This document shows, piece by piece, positions 1 to 7,032 of a stretch of DNA of 64,000 nt (position 1 is the first letter of the stretch; each line of letters starts with the position of its first letter). The DNA is from an uncultured Prevotella sp. GTDB lineage: Bacteria > Bacteroidota > Bacteroidia > Bacteroidales > Bacteroidaceae. The stretch spans positions 21,789-85,788 of the forward strand of contig CAMHTW010000010.1 of the NCBI GenBank assembly GCA_946188165.1, read 5' to 3'. Made by a program: the position numbers and the translations under genes. Below the pieces are notes generated by a model that was not told the origin of the DNA, ran no database searches, and saw only the letters and a list, made by a program, of their open reading frames with translations.

Positions 1-14
1 TCTCAATTTCTCAT

Positions 15-1892
15 TTAGAATTCAAAGCTCACGCCTCCCATGAACGTAGCCCGCGGCATGGGGTAGCCGAGATTGATCTCGTACTTCTGTGCCAACAGGT
101 TTTCGCCACGTACCCAGAGGCTTAGGGCTTTCGTAGCAGCGTAGGTAACGCTGGCATCCAGCAGGCAGAAGTTCTCTTTCGTCTCGTTGTCGCCAACCGC
201 CGTATAGAGATGGTTCACATACTGAGCGCCCAACGTAGCCAACCACTTGTCGTGATGATAGTCGATACCCAGATAACATGTGGCCTCAGGAGCTGCCACA
301 ATCTTGTTCTTCATGTGCAGGTACGAGGCGTTACCCTTAATCGTGAAACTGGGACAAATAGGATATTTTACTTCTAGTTCTGCACCATAATTTTCGATTT
401 CACCCGTATTCACGTTCTTCATATTGATGGTCTGAATCATGTTGTCGCCCTTGATATAAAAGAGGTTCACACCATAGTTCAGGCCTCCGTCCAGACGATG
501 ACGCCACGACAGTTCGTAGTTCCACAGACGTTCTGGCTCCAGCTCTTCGTTGGCTGACTTATACAGATACATCTCCTTAGGATTGGCACGACGGAAACCC
601 TTGCTGGCCATAGCCTTTATCTCGCCTGTAGCGATGGGACGGACAACGATACCACCCTGGGGAATCCACTCACTGCCAGCCACAGAGTGGTGGTCGTAGC
701 GCAGACCTGCATCAATGGTCAGCCATTCTGTCAGGTCCTGACGGAAATCTACATAACCAGCGATATCATTGGCATGCGAATGACAGCTCTGCATCTGACG
801 CTGCTGGGTGTTGACCACATCGCCCGTCTCACGATTGGTATAGTAGGCACGTCCATAGATGTGCTGATAGTCAACACCAACGGTAGTGCGGTTGCCTTCA
901 AACAACTGGGCTGACTGGTACAAAGAAACGCCAGACACGGCATCCTTCGAACGGAACAGGTCTGTCTGGGGAGTACCACCTTCAGCATTATAGCCGTCAT
1001 TAATCTTATGGCGTCCAAAGTTCGAATAGACGCTCAGTGCACCACTGGTACAACCATAGTTGTTGCTCAGCGTGGCTGATACCTCACCACGGGTAATCCA
1101 CTGGTCGTTCTCCAGTTTCAACTGACTTTCAGCACCAGGGTTCGAAGCATTCCAATGTGTCACATTACCACTCAGCGAAGCCTTCCAATTCTCGTTCAGG
1201 TCATAGCCCAAATTCAGGTAGCCGCCATACTGCTCGAAACCCATATTGGGACGATGGTTGTCTGTACGTCCATACTGTGCAGCAATGGTACTGCTGAACT
1301 TACCGCTGCGCACCTGGTTCGAGGCCTCAGCCTGTACGGTACCCCAGCTGCCTGCAGCAATGGTTGCGTTTGTCGCGATATGATCGCCACCTAACGGACG
1401 ACGCGTCACGATATTGATGACACCACCCATGGCATTCGAGCCATAGAGCACAGAGGCAGGACCACGCAACACCTCTACCCGCTCTGCCATCAGGGTCTGA
1501 TAGCTGTCGCTGAGAGGGTGACCATAGATGCCCTGATACTGCGGATGCCCGTCGATGAGTACCATCAACTGACCCGTTCCACCAGAAATACCACGCAGGC
1601 TGATACCACCTGCTGCACCCGTCGAGACACCATAGCCCATCATCGAGCGTGAGGTGACAAAGAGTCCCGGCACCTGTTGCATCACCGTTGGCAGGATGCT
1701 CGTCTGGTGTTGCTTCGTCAAGGCTTCACGACTGATAACGGTGACTGTCATAGGCAGGTGACGCACATCAACAGCGTTACGCGTACCAGTTACCACTACT
1801 TCTTGCAAGGCCAGCGAGTCAGCTGTCGACTGCGCCCTTACAGGGCTAAATAAAAAAGAACAAATAATAAATAAAAAATAATGTCGTTTCAT
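15..1892 (-). CDS. TonB-dependent outer-membrane receptor (BtuB/CirA-like size class)
   Basis: A 625-residue outer-membrane receptor that would import a scarce nutrient (metal chelate, cobalamin or a small organic ligand) using TonB energy. The N-terminus has a hydrophobic signal peptide ending near VRAQS. It is followed by a TonB-box-like segment, EVVVTGTR (about residues 31-38). A plug domain then contains the typical LRGPASVLYGSNAMGGVIN stretch around residues 140-160. The rest is a beta-barrel with alternating aromatic strands, ending in the terminal aromatic FEF usual for barrel insertion. The length fits BtuB/CirA/siderophore receptors and is far shorter than SusC proteins (about 1,000 residues); no SusD gene is adjacent. 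It lies 48 bp downstream of the LacI-type regulator on the same strand, so co-transcription or local control is plausible. The substrate cannot be read from the sequence. Confidence 0.9.
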   Translation of the reverse strand: MKRHYFLFIICSFLFSPVRAQSTADSLALQEVVVTGTRNAVDVRHLPMTVTVISREALTKQHQTSILPTVMQQVPGLFVTSRSMMGYGVSTGAAGGISLRGISGGTGQLMVLIDGHPQYQGIYGHPLSDSYQTLMAERVEVLRGPASVLYGSNAMGGVINIVTRRPLGGDHIATNATIAAGSWGTVQAEASNQVRSGKFSSTIAAQYGRTDNHRPNMGFEQYGGYLNLGYDLNENWKASLSGNVTHWNASNPGAESQLKLENDQWITRGEVSATLSNNYGCTSGALSVYSNFGRHKINDGYNAEGGTPQTDLFRSKDAVSGVSLYQSAQLFEGNRTTVGVDYQHIYGRAYYTNRETGDVVNTQQRQMQSCHSHANDIAGYVDFRQDLTEWLTIDAGLRYDHHSVAGSEWIPQGGIVVRPIATGEIKAMASKGFRRANPKEMYLYKSANEELEPERLWNYELSWRHRLDGGLNYGVNLFYIKGDNMIQTINMKNVNTGEIENYGAELEVKYPICPSFTIKGNASYLHMKNKIVAAPEATCYLGIDYHHDKWLATLGAQYVNHLYTAVGDNETKENFCLLDASVTYAATKALSLWVRGENLLAQKYEINLGYPMPRATFMGGVSFEF

Positions 1893-1940
1893 TTCTACTT
1901 TAGTCTTTTGTATTTCTTAATTTCTCATTTATTTCATTTC

Positions 1941-2954
1941 TCATTTGGCGCGAAGCGCCTTAGTACTGTCTCTCAGTTCCAGCCGTGCCTTTACCACGAC
2001 ATGCTGCACACTGTCGTCCCCATTCATTTGGTCTAACAACAGACGGAAAGCCTTACAGCCTATTTCCCTCAGGTTCTGACGGACGAACGATATACGCGGA
2101 TGCGACATTTCTGACACCCAGTCACTCATATAGCCTACTACTGCCACTTCATCAGGAATACGTTTTCCACTATTGGTCAACGCCTGCAGGGCTGAGATAG
2201 CCAATAACCCATGGGCAGCAAGGATAGCATCCGGGGGCTCTGGCAGTCGCAGCAGGTCGAGTGTATCGCTCAACCCTGAATTAAAACTGATATGATGACT
2301 CTTCACCAGTTCTGTACGGATAGGTATTCCCCGTTCGCGCAACGCCTCCAGATAGCCGTGCTTACGATCTATCATCTGTTTCTGCTGGTTAGGGCCACCC
2401 AGGAAAGCAATGCGGCGTGCCCCACCATCGATGAGGCAGTTGGTAGCCTCACGTGCTGAAGCAGCATCGTTGATGATGACTGACGAGATGTCCAAATCTG
2501 GAGCCCTGTCGAACAGCACCACAGGCATGTGGGCCTTCTTCAGCTGTCTCAGGTGACGGAAATCTACCGTGTCCTGCGACAAACAGATGATGATACCTTC
2601 TACATGCATGTTCACCAACATCTCTAAACAGTTCGCCTCATTCTCGTAGGTGTCGTCCGTGTCCGTAATGATGCACATATACCCTGCATTACGCGCCTCC
2701 GCCTCAATACTCTTCACGATATGGGCATACTGGTTGTACGACACGTCAGGCACCACGATGCCTATGATTCGTGTTGTGTCATAACGCAGACTCAGGGCAA
2801 AGGGGTTGGGACGGTAGCCCGACTCCTCAGCCAACTTCTCAATTTGCTGCTTCAGTTCAGGGCTCACACCATCCAATCCGCGCAGTGCTCGCGACACTGT
2901 GCTGACGTTGACACCTAACTGACGGGCTATATCTCGCTGCGATATCCGTTTCAT
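1941..2954 (-). CDS. LacI-family transcriptional regulator
   Basis: A 337-residue DNA-binding repressor or activator of the LacI/GalR family. The N-terminal helix-turn-helix is clear (RDIARQLGVNVSTVSRALRG, residues about 5-24), followed by the hinge region YRPNPFALSLR and a periplasmic-binding-protein-like sensor domain (IGIVVPDVSYNQYAHIV onwards). I chose the ATG at 2954 because the helix-turn-helix then starts at the usual distance. An in-frame ATG at 2981 would add nine atypical residues. A -7 element (TATCTTTG on the minus strand) lies at 3008-3015, about 55 bp upstream. Two copies of a near-palindrome lie further upstream and may be its operators. The last codons and stop sit in a GGCGC-TTC-GCGCC hairpin. 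The TonB receptor follows on the same strand. The ligand is unknown; family members usually sense sugars or nucleobases. Confidence 0.92.
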   Translation of the reverse strand: MKRISQRDIARQLGVNVSTVSRALRGLDGVSPELKQQIEKLAEESGYRPNPFALSLRYDTTRIIGIVVPDVSYNQYAHIVKSIEAEARNAGYMCIITDTDDTYENEANCLEMLVNMHVEGIIICLSQDTVDFRHLRQLKKAHMPVVLFDRAPDLDISSVIINDAASAREATNCLIDGGARRIAFLGGPNQQKQMIDRKHGYLEALRERGIPIRTELVKSHHISFNSGLSDTLDLLRLPEPPDAILAAHGLLAISALQALTNSGKRIPDEVAVVGYMSDWVSEMSHPRISFVRQNLREIGCKAFRLLLDQMNGDDSVQHVVVKARLELRDSTKALRAK

Positions 2955-3007
2955 CGTTCTATTAATAGTGCAAAGCCACACTCTGACATAGTCAGAGATT
3001 GACCCTA

Positions 3008-3015
3008 CAAAGATA
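3008..3015 (-). promoter_or_regulatory. Promoter -7 element of the LacI-family gene
   Basis: TATCTTTG on the minus strand matches the Bacteroidetes -7 consensus TAnnTTTG. It lies about 55 bp upstream of the ATG at 2954. The -33 element is weak: a TTG occurs on the minus strand at 3039-3041, with 23 bp rather than 20 bp spacing. That TTG lies in a GTTGCGT sequence resembling half of the candidate operator. Confidence 0.6.
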
Positions 3016-3059
3016 CGACTATCTTTTTAAATATAACGCAACTACAAGTCAAAATGTTG

Positions 3060-3073
3060 CGCAATGCGTTGCG
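3060..3073. promoter_or_regulatory. Candidate LacI-family operator, copy 1
   Basis: CGCAATGCGTTGCG is a 14-bp palindrome with one mismatched pair, located about 60 bp upstream of the predicted start of lacI-type transcription. An identical copy occurs at 3234-3247, and GC-rich palindromes of this size are typical of LacI-family sites (compare the PurR consensus, ACGCAAACGTTTGCGT). No other copy was noticed in the window. Binding by this regulator is inferred. Confidence 0.45.
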
Positions 3074-3233
3074 TAAATTAAATGCCACTTACTTTTTTCA
3101 AGCAAGTGACACCTCGTGTTTGTCCATTAGATTATATCATGTGGAACTAATATATTTCATCATTTGTGCTGGTTCCTGTTGCAAAAATATGGAATATCCC
3201 ATAATCTGCAAAAAGAAACTGTCACAAATCCTA

Positions 3234-3247
3234 CGCAATGCGTTGCG
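3234..3247. promoter_or_regulatory. Candidate LacI-family operator, copy 2
   Basis: An exact second copy of CGCAATGCGTTGCG, 174 bp from copy 1 and followed closely by another half-site-like ACGCAAC at 3253-3259. The spacing would allow DNA looping. The 317-bp intergenic region 2955-3271 holds these two sites and the lacI-type promoter; I see no RNA gene or convincing ORF in it. Confidence 0.45.
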
Positions 3248-3271
3248 CTGTTACGCAACATTCGCCTGCCA

Positions 3272-3577
3272 CTATATTTCAAAGTCGAGACAAGAACGTT
3301 GTACAGTATAAGGACGTACTTTACCGTTTGCCACAGCCACATGTTCAGGATGCACGGCATAGCCCTTCAGTGCCGCTTCGTTCTCTAATGTGCTGTCGAG
3401 CATCACGTCAGCATTCGACGAGGCCAAACGTCCGTCGATATGTACTTTTACATCGATGAGTCCAGGTACTTTGCCTACTAAAGCTTCCAAACCTGCCTTA
3501 ATACCTGCCTTAACGGCCTTCTTCTCTTCTTCTGAGAGTTCTGGATTCAGTTTCCAGAGAATTACATGTTTTACCAT
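3272..3577 (-). CDS. Stress-responsive alpha/beta barrel (Dabb) domain protein
   Basis: A 101-residue protein starting MVKHVILWKLNPELSEEEK. The opening strand V-K-H-V-I-L-W-K-L and the later HPEHVAVANGKVRPYT segment are hallmarks of the Dabb (PF07876) family, small dimeric ferredoxin-like barrels seen in bacteria and plants. Their biochemical role is usually unknown; some members are cyclases or oxygenases. I chose the ATG at 3577 over one nine bases upstream because conserved homologues begin with this strand. It lies between the RluA gene and the LacI-type regulator, all on the minus strand. The 36 bp between it and RluA contain AT-rich ACATTAAA-like repeats. Confidence 0.85.
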   Translation of the reverse strand: MVKHVILWKLNPELSEEEKKAVKAGIKAGLEALVGKVPGLIDVKVHIDGRLASSNADVMLDSTLENEAALKGYAVHPEHVAVANGKVRPYTVQRSCLDFEI

Positions 3578-3581
3578 AATA

Positions 3582-3613
3582 TACATTAAAAATTATACAT
3601 TAAACATTAAATT
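3582..3613. repeat. Short AT-rich tandem array (ATTAAA-type)
   Basis: Imperfect repeats of the form ATACATTAAA/ACATTAAA occupy the gap between the Dabb and RluA genes. This is one of several short arrays found at gene boundaries in this window. Confidence 0.5.
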
Positions 3614-5089
3614 TCAGAAGGGTGGCGGTGAGACGAGGTGCATCTCCCGACCTGTGATGGAGTGATGAAACCATATTTCTGCGGCATGTAGCATGAGTCG
3701 CTCGCCCTTGGTGCCATAGAGTTCGTCGCCCACGATGGGGCGTCCCAATCCGTCTGGATGTGCACAGTGGATGCGCAACTGGTGGGTACGCCCCGTCTGC
3801 GGATAGAGAGCTACCATATTAGGACTGATAAACTCGTAATCTGTCACCGCTCGCTTTCCATGTTCCATATCCACAACTTGTCGAGGACGGTTCATGGGGT
3901 CAGGCCGCAAAGGCAACTCAATCCGCCCCTTTCCCCCTTCCATCTTACATCTTCCATCATCCATCTTACATCTTCCCTCTAACCTCGCTATATACTTCTT
4001 TTTTACCTGATGTTTAATGAACTGCTCCTGCAGCGCACGATACACTTCTGGCGTCTTGGCAACAATCAGCAGTCCGCTGGTTCCCATATCCAAACGGTGA
4101 GCCACCTTGCTATCAGGATAACGTTCCTGCATCACCGTCTCGACGGAGTATTGCTCGATGCGTCCTGGCACAGACAACAAGCCACTGGGTTTATCGACCA
4201 CCAACAGCCAGTCGTCCTCATAAACGATAGGGATGTCCATTTTCTGAAAACCTAACAATTCTGGGTCAGGATCAACTTCCAACCCCTGCAACATCCACGT
4301 CAAAATAGGTTTACATTTTCCGCGACAAGCAGGATAGTAATTCAAGTGCTGGCGCAACTCCGTCTTTGTCGATTGCCCCCACCAGAATTCTGCCATACAA
4401 ACAGGCTTCAATCCGTTCTGATAGGCATATTGCAACAGTTTTGGCGCACAGCAGTCGCCCGTACCACCAGGGGGCATTGGAAACTTCTTCCTCAACTTGG
4501 GCTTGTCGTAGTACGACTGCCAAATATCTACCAAATCTTTTACCTCTCCTCGCGCATTCAGCAGCTGGTATTGATGGAACAACCAATCTTGTAAATTTTG
4601 TGACAATTCTTTAGAAGTCTGAGGGCTGATGGCTGAAGTCTGAGAGATAATCCGTTCCTGGGTTTTGAAGTAGCCATCAGGTTGCTGGGCATCATACACA
4701 GGAGGCACGAAATAATCCCAGTCGTTCCTGCCAGCCAACAAACCGCTATAAGCCGCCAAGAAACCAAAACCCACCCCCAGCCCCTCCCGAACGGGAGTGG
4801 AGACACCGCATAGGGAACCCGTCTCGCTGTGCTGTGCAGCCATAGAGTAATTTGACTCCCCTCCCGCTCGGGAGGGGCTGGGGGTGGGTTCTGCGCTGGG
4901 GGTGGGTTCTACCACCAGCACGCCAAACATCTTGCCACAGTCCGCATCCGTCCTAATGATTTCGTGTTCAGCAATATACTGCTGCACCTCCTTAGCCGCC
5001 AATTGGCACAAAGGATGGGGCTCGTAGCAGAAAGGGTACGTAAACCGTTCTGGCTTCGGAATGTCTGTATGTAGTGGATGAACAACCAT
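3614..5089 (-). CDS. RluA-family 23S rRNA-type pseudouridine synthase with in-frame insertions
   Basis: A 491-residue pseudouridine synthase that would isomerise uridine in rRNA or tRNA. The catalytic motif HRLDMGTSGLL, with its aspartate, is at about residues 328-338, and the second conserved block, ALYPQTGRTHQLRIHCAH, is near the C-terminus. The N-terminal ~280 residues include a PGGTGDCCAPKLL segment (about residue 205) found in the long bacterial members. The ATG at 5089 sits only 5 nt after a good promoter; an upstream ATG at 5125 would lie within or upstream of that promoter. Two unusual insertions keep the frame. One is a Pro/Ser/Gly-rich stretch encoded by 4769-4906, made from an inverted-repeat DNA element. 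The other is an RCKMDDGRCKMEGGKG stretch at 3935-3980, made from a 21-bp repeat. Both lie outside the conserved catalytic blocks, so activity may be retained. The exact target uridine is unknown. Confidence 0.88.
   Translation of the reverse strand: MVVHPLHTDIPKPERFTYPFCYEPHPLCQLAAKEVQQYIAEHEIIRTDADCGKMFGVLVVEPTPSAEPTPSPSRAGGESNYSMAAQHSETGSLCGVSTPVREGLGVGFGFLAAYSGLLAGRNDWDYFVPPVYDAQQPDGYFKTQERIISQTSAISPQTSKELSQNLQDWLFHQYQLLNARGEVKDLVDIWQSYYDKPKLRKKFPMPPGGTGDCCAPKLLQYAYQNGLKPVCMAEFWWGQSTKTELRQHLNYYPACRGKCKPILTWMLQGLEVDPDPELLGFQKMDIPIVYEDDWLLVVDKPSGLLSVPGRIEQYSVETVMQERYPDSKVAHRLDMGTSGLLIVAKTPEVYRALQEQFIKHQVKKKYIARLEGRCKMDDGRCKMEGGKGRIELPLRPDPMNRPRQVVDMEHGKRAVTDYEFISPNMVALYPQTGRTHQLRIHCAHPDGLGRPIVGDELYGTKGERLMLHAAEIWFHHSITGREMHLVSPPPF
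3940..3976. repeat. 21-bp direct repeat inside the RluA-family gene
   Basis: CCATCTTACATCTTCC occurs at 3940-3955 and again at 3961-3976, a period of 21 bp, so the insertion is in frame and encodes GRCKM twice. It lies between conserved strands of the catalytic domain. Confidence 0.75.
4769..4890. repeat. MITE-like inverted-repeat element inside the RluA-family gene
   Basis: The left arm (about 4769-4803) and right arm (about 4856-4890) are inverted copies of 35 bp that differ at two positions by my alignment. Each arm contains AACCCACCCCCAGCCCC or its complement. The arms enclose about 50 bp, and part of the right arm is duplicated just beyond it (to about 4906). The whole element is read in frame as Pro/Ser/Glu/Gly-rich sequence. 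No transposase is present, so this would be a non-autonomous or palindromic dispersed element. Confidence 0.75.
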
Positions 5090-5094
5090 CGATG

Positions 5095-5125
5095 CAAAGG
5101 TACGATTAAGCGAGCAAAAAAACAA
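5095..5125 (-). promoter_or_regulatory. Promoter of the RluA-family gene
   Basis: On the minus strand, TTTG (ending in the TTG complementary to 5123-5125), a 20-bp spacer and TACCTTTG (5095-5102) match the Bacteroidetes -33/-7 consensus exactly. Only five bases separate the -7 element from the ATG at 5089, so the mRNA is probably leaderless or nearly so. Confidence 0.75.
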
Positions 5126-5328
5126 ATTTATTTGGATTTTTTTCGAGCGCAGTACCTTCTCGGAACGAATAGATACAAACTTTTTTTGACCAAGCCAACA
5201 CCTTAACCTTTATTAACGAAGCGTCGAAACACACACCACAAAGTTGATAAAAAAGCATAAAAAAACGTTGATAATATTAAGAAAATCAAGAAAAATGGGA
5301 CTTTTGTAGAAAAAAACTGCAATTTTTC

Positions 5329-5359
5329 TTGGAAGTTTCAAAAAAAAACTCTATATTTG
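5329..5359 (+). promoter_or_regulatory. Promoter of the fimbrial/giant-protein locus
   Basis: TTG at 5329-5331, a 20-bp spacer and TATATTTG at 5352-5359 match the Bacteroidetes promoter consensus. Transcription would start near 5365, giving a leader of about 80 nt before the ATG at 5446. The 356-bp region 5090-5445 holds this promoter and the divergent RluA promoter. Between them is AT-rich DNA with two GTTGATAA direct repeats (about 5240 and 5264) but no inverted repeats suggesting an invertible switch. No other strong promoter was seen before the next eight genes. Confidence 0.72.
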
Positions 5360-5445
5360 CGCTCTATAACAATAACGTACGCGAATTAAACAACCATGCG
5401 TATGCAAATATAGAGGACAGAATTAACGTATTTTATAAGTTTGAA

Positions 5446-7032
5446 ATGATCAACTTTAAAACCACATATCGCCCCAGTTTTTTGTACGACAATCGTCGGG
5501 CAAAGAATTGTTTTGTGTTATTGGTTTTGCTGTTTGGCCTGGTGCAAAACATGGTGGCAAAACAGATGATCATTCCGATATTCAATGAGGACAGCCCCCT
5601 TCTTTACAATTGGTTTGTTGATAGCAAAGACTCCATCAAATTGTCGGACGAGGAGTTTTTTGACCACAGCGCCAAGGTGCTGTTCAAGGTTAACAAATAC
5701 GGTCTGCCAAGGAACGACAAGACCTTGGACGAATTGGAGAAGATTGTGTTGCCACGTATCAATCAGGACAGCCTTGAGCTGGTAGCTATCGTCATCCGAG
5801 GCGCTGCCTCGCCTGAAGGTCCTTTATGGCTCAACAAGATATTGAGTGAGAAACGCGCTAAAGCTCTGACAGACTTTGTGACATCGCGCCTGAAGTTTAA
5901 CGGGCTCAACGATTCGACTAACGTAAACAGAAACCTTCGTCAGGACTGTGTCGTTGAGGACTACCGTTCACTCTGCATCCTGATGAAAAAAGCAAACGAT
6001 CCTGATTACGATTACGTAAAGCGCCTATGCGACCAATATCTGCCCGAGGACAATCTGGAGCAGTTAAAGACTGAACTGATGAAGGCCCGCAAAGGACAGC
6101 TGTGGAAACACCTGCTGGGCACATACTTCCCGCAATTACGCAGTGCCCGCATCTTATTGTTCTTCCGCAAGCACCAGCCCAAGCCCGAAACGGTTGTCAC
6201 ACCAGAACCCATCATACCCATAGAGGAAATAAAGACGAATGCAGTAGAGCAAAAGCCCGACACCGCCGTTCTGGACACCCTGCATAACGAAGTAACACCA
6301 TTGGAAGACGAGATTCTCCAGCGCAAAAAGCTGCTGGCTGTCAAGACCAACCTGCTATTTTATGGTGCCTACATCCCTGGCTATGATCGTTGGGCTCCCA
6401 TTCCCAATATCGCATTGGAATACTATCCTCTGAAAGGCCACTTCACCTTTGGCGCTTCGTTCGACATGCCTTGGTGGCAGGACTACGATGCCCACAAGTA
6501 CTTCCAGTTCCGCAACTATCAGGTGGAAGGAAGATGGTATGCCCATGGAGCCAATAAGACGACAGTGACTAATGATGCTAATAAGATCAATGAGGAAAAT
6601 AGGGCCTATAACAAAAAAGCCTATACCGGCTTCTACCTTCAGGGATATGCTCATCTGGCCGTCTTTGGCATCTGCTTCGATGAAAACCGAGGTTGGGTAG
6701 GTGAAGGTGCAGGTGCAGGCATTGGTGCAGGCTATGTGCTGCCGTTGTCACGTGAAGGACACTGGCGACTGGAGTTTGGCCTGCAGGCTGGTTTCTTCCG
6801 TTGCAAGTACGATCCCTACCAGTTCGAGAACCCTGTGAATCCTGCCTATCGCGACGGACTCTACTACTACAAGTGGACGCAGAGACCCAGCTTGTTTGAG
6901 AAGCGTCAGTATCGCTGGAACTGGATAGGCCCAACCCGCATAGGTATCACCCTGAGCTACGACCTGTTATATCGCCGTATAGAGAAGAAGGGCGTGAGCT
7001 TTAAGAGCACAGAAAGGAGGGCCCATGAATAA
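5446..7032 (+). CDS. DUF3575/OmpA-like fimbria-associated outer-membrane protein
   Basis: A 528-residue envelope protein at the head of the fimbrial locus. The start is the ATG at 5446; the longer reading frame from the TTG at 5329 would begin inside the promoter. Residues 1-37 include a hydrophobic export segment (CFVLLVLLFGLVQNMVA). An OmpA-like segment follows (IVIRGAASPEGP then NKILSEKRAKAL, about residues 120-150), resembling peptidoglycan-binding folds. The C-terminal half, from KLLAVKTNLLFYGAYIPGYD, matches the DUF3575 pattern of a small beta-barrel with repeated aromatic strands (PNIALEYYPL; GIGAGYVLPL; TRIGITLSYDLLYRR). In Bacteroidales, DUF3575 proteins regularly sit beside FimB/Mfa2-like and fimbrillin genes and are thought to anchor the structure to outer membrane and wall. 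The stop overlaps the next gene by 8 bp, indicating translational coupling. Confidence 0.82.
   Translation: MINFKTTYRPSFLYDNRRAKNCFVLLVLLFGLVQNMVAKQMIIPIFNEDSPLLYNWFVDSKDSIKLSDEEFFDHSAKVLFKVNKYGLPRNDKTLDELEKIVLPRINQDSLELVAIVIRGAASPEGPLWLNKILSEKRAKALTDFVTSRLKFNGLNDSTNVNRNLRQDCVVEDYRSLCILMKKANDPDYDYVKRLCDQYLPEDNLEQLKTELMKARKGQLWKHLLGTYFPQLRSARILLFFRKHQPKPETVVTPEPIIPIEEIKTNAVEQKPDTAVLDTLHNEVTPLEDEILQRKKLLAVKTNLLFYGAYIPGYDRWAPIPNIALEYYPLKGHFTFGASFDMPWWQDYDAHKYFQFRNYQVEGRWYAHGANKTTVTNDANKINEENRAYNKKAYTGFYLQGYAHLAVFGICFDENRGWVGEGAGAGIGAGYVLPLSREGHWRLEFGLQAGFFRCKYDPYQFENPVNPAYRDGLYYYKWTQRPSLFEKRQYRWNWIGPTRIGITLSYDLLYRRIEKKGVSFKSTERRAHE

Noticed and set aside
15..1892. SusC-type glycan transporter
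   Set aside because: Too short (625 residues), no SusC-specific N-terminal extension, and no adjacent SusD-like gene.
2955..3271. Small RNA or terminator in the gap upstream of the LacI-family gene
   Set aside because: A weak CACTT/AAGTG stem exists, but it lacks a terminator T-tract in the transcribed direction and no promoter for an RNA was found other than that of the regulator.
5126..5328. Invertible (phase-switch) promoter upstream of the fimbrial locus
   Set aside because: No pair of inverted repeats could be found flanking the promoter and no invertase gene is in the window.
5329..5445. N-terminal extension of the DUF3575 gene from the TTG at 5329
   Set aside because: That TTG is the -33 element of a promoter with 20-bp spacing to TATATTTG, so the extension would be upstream of the transcription start. 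The ATG at 5446 gives a proper export signal.
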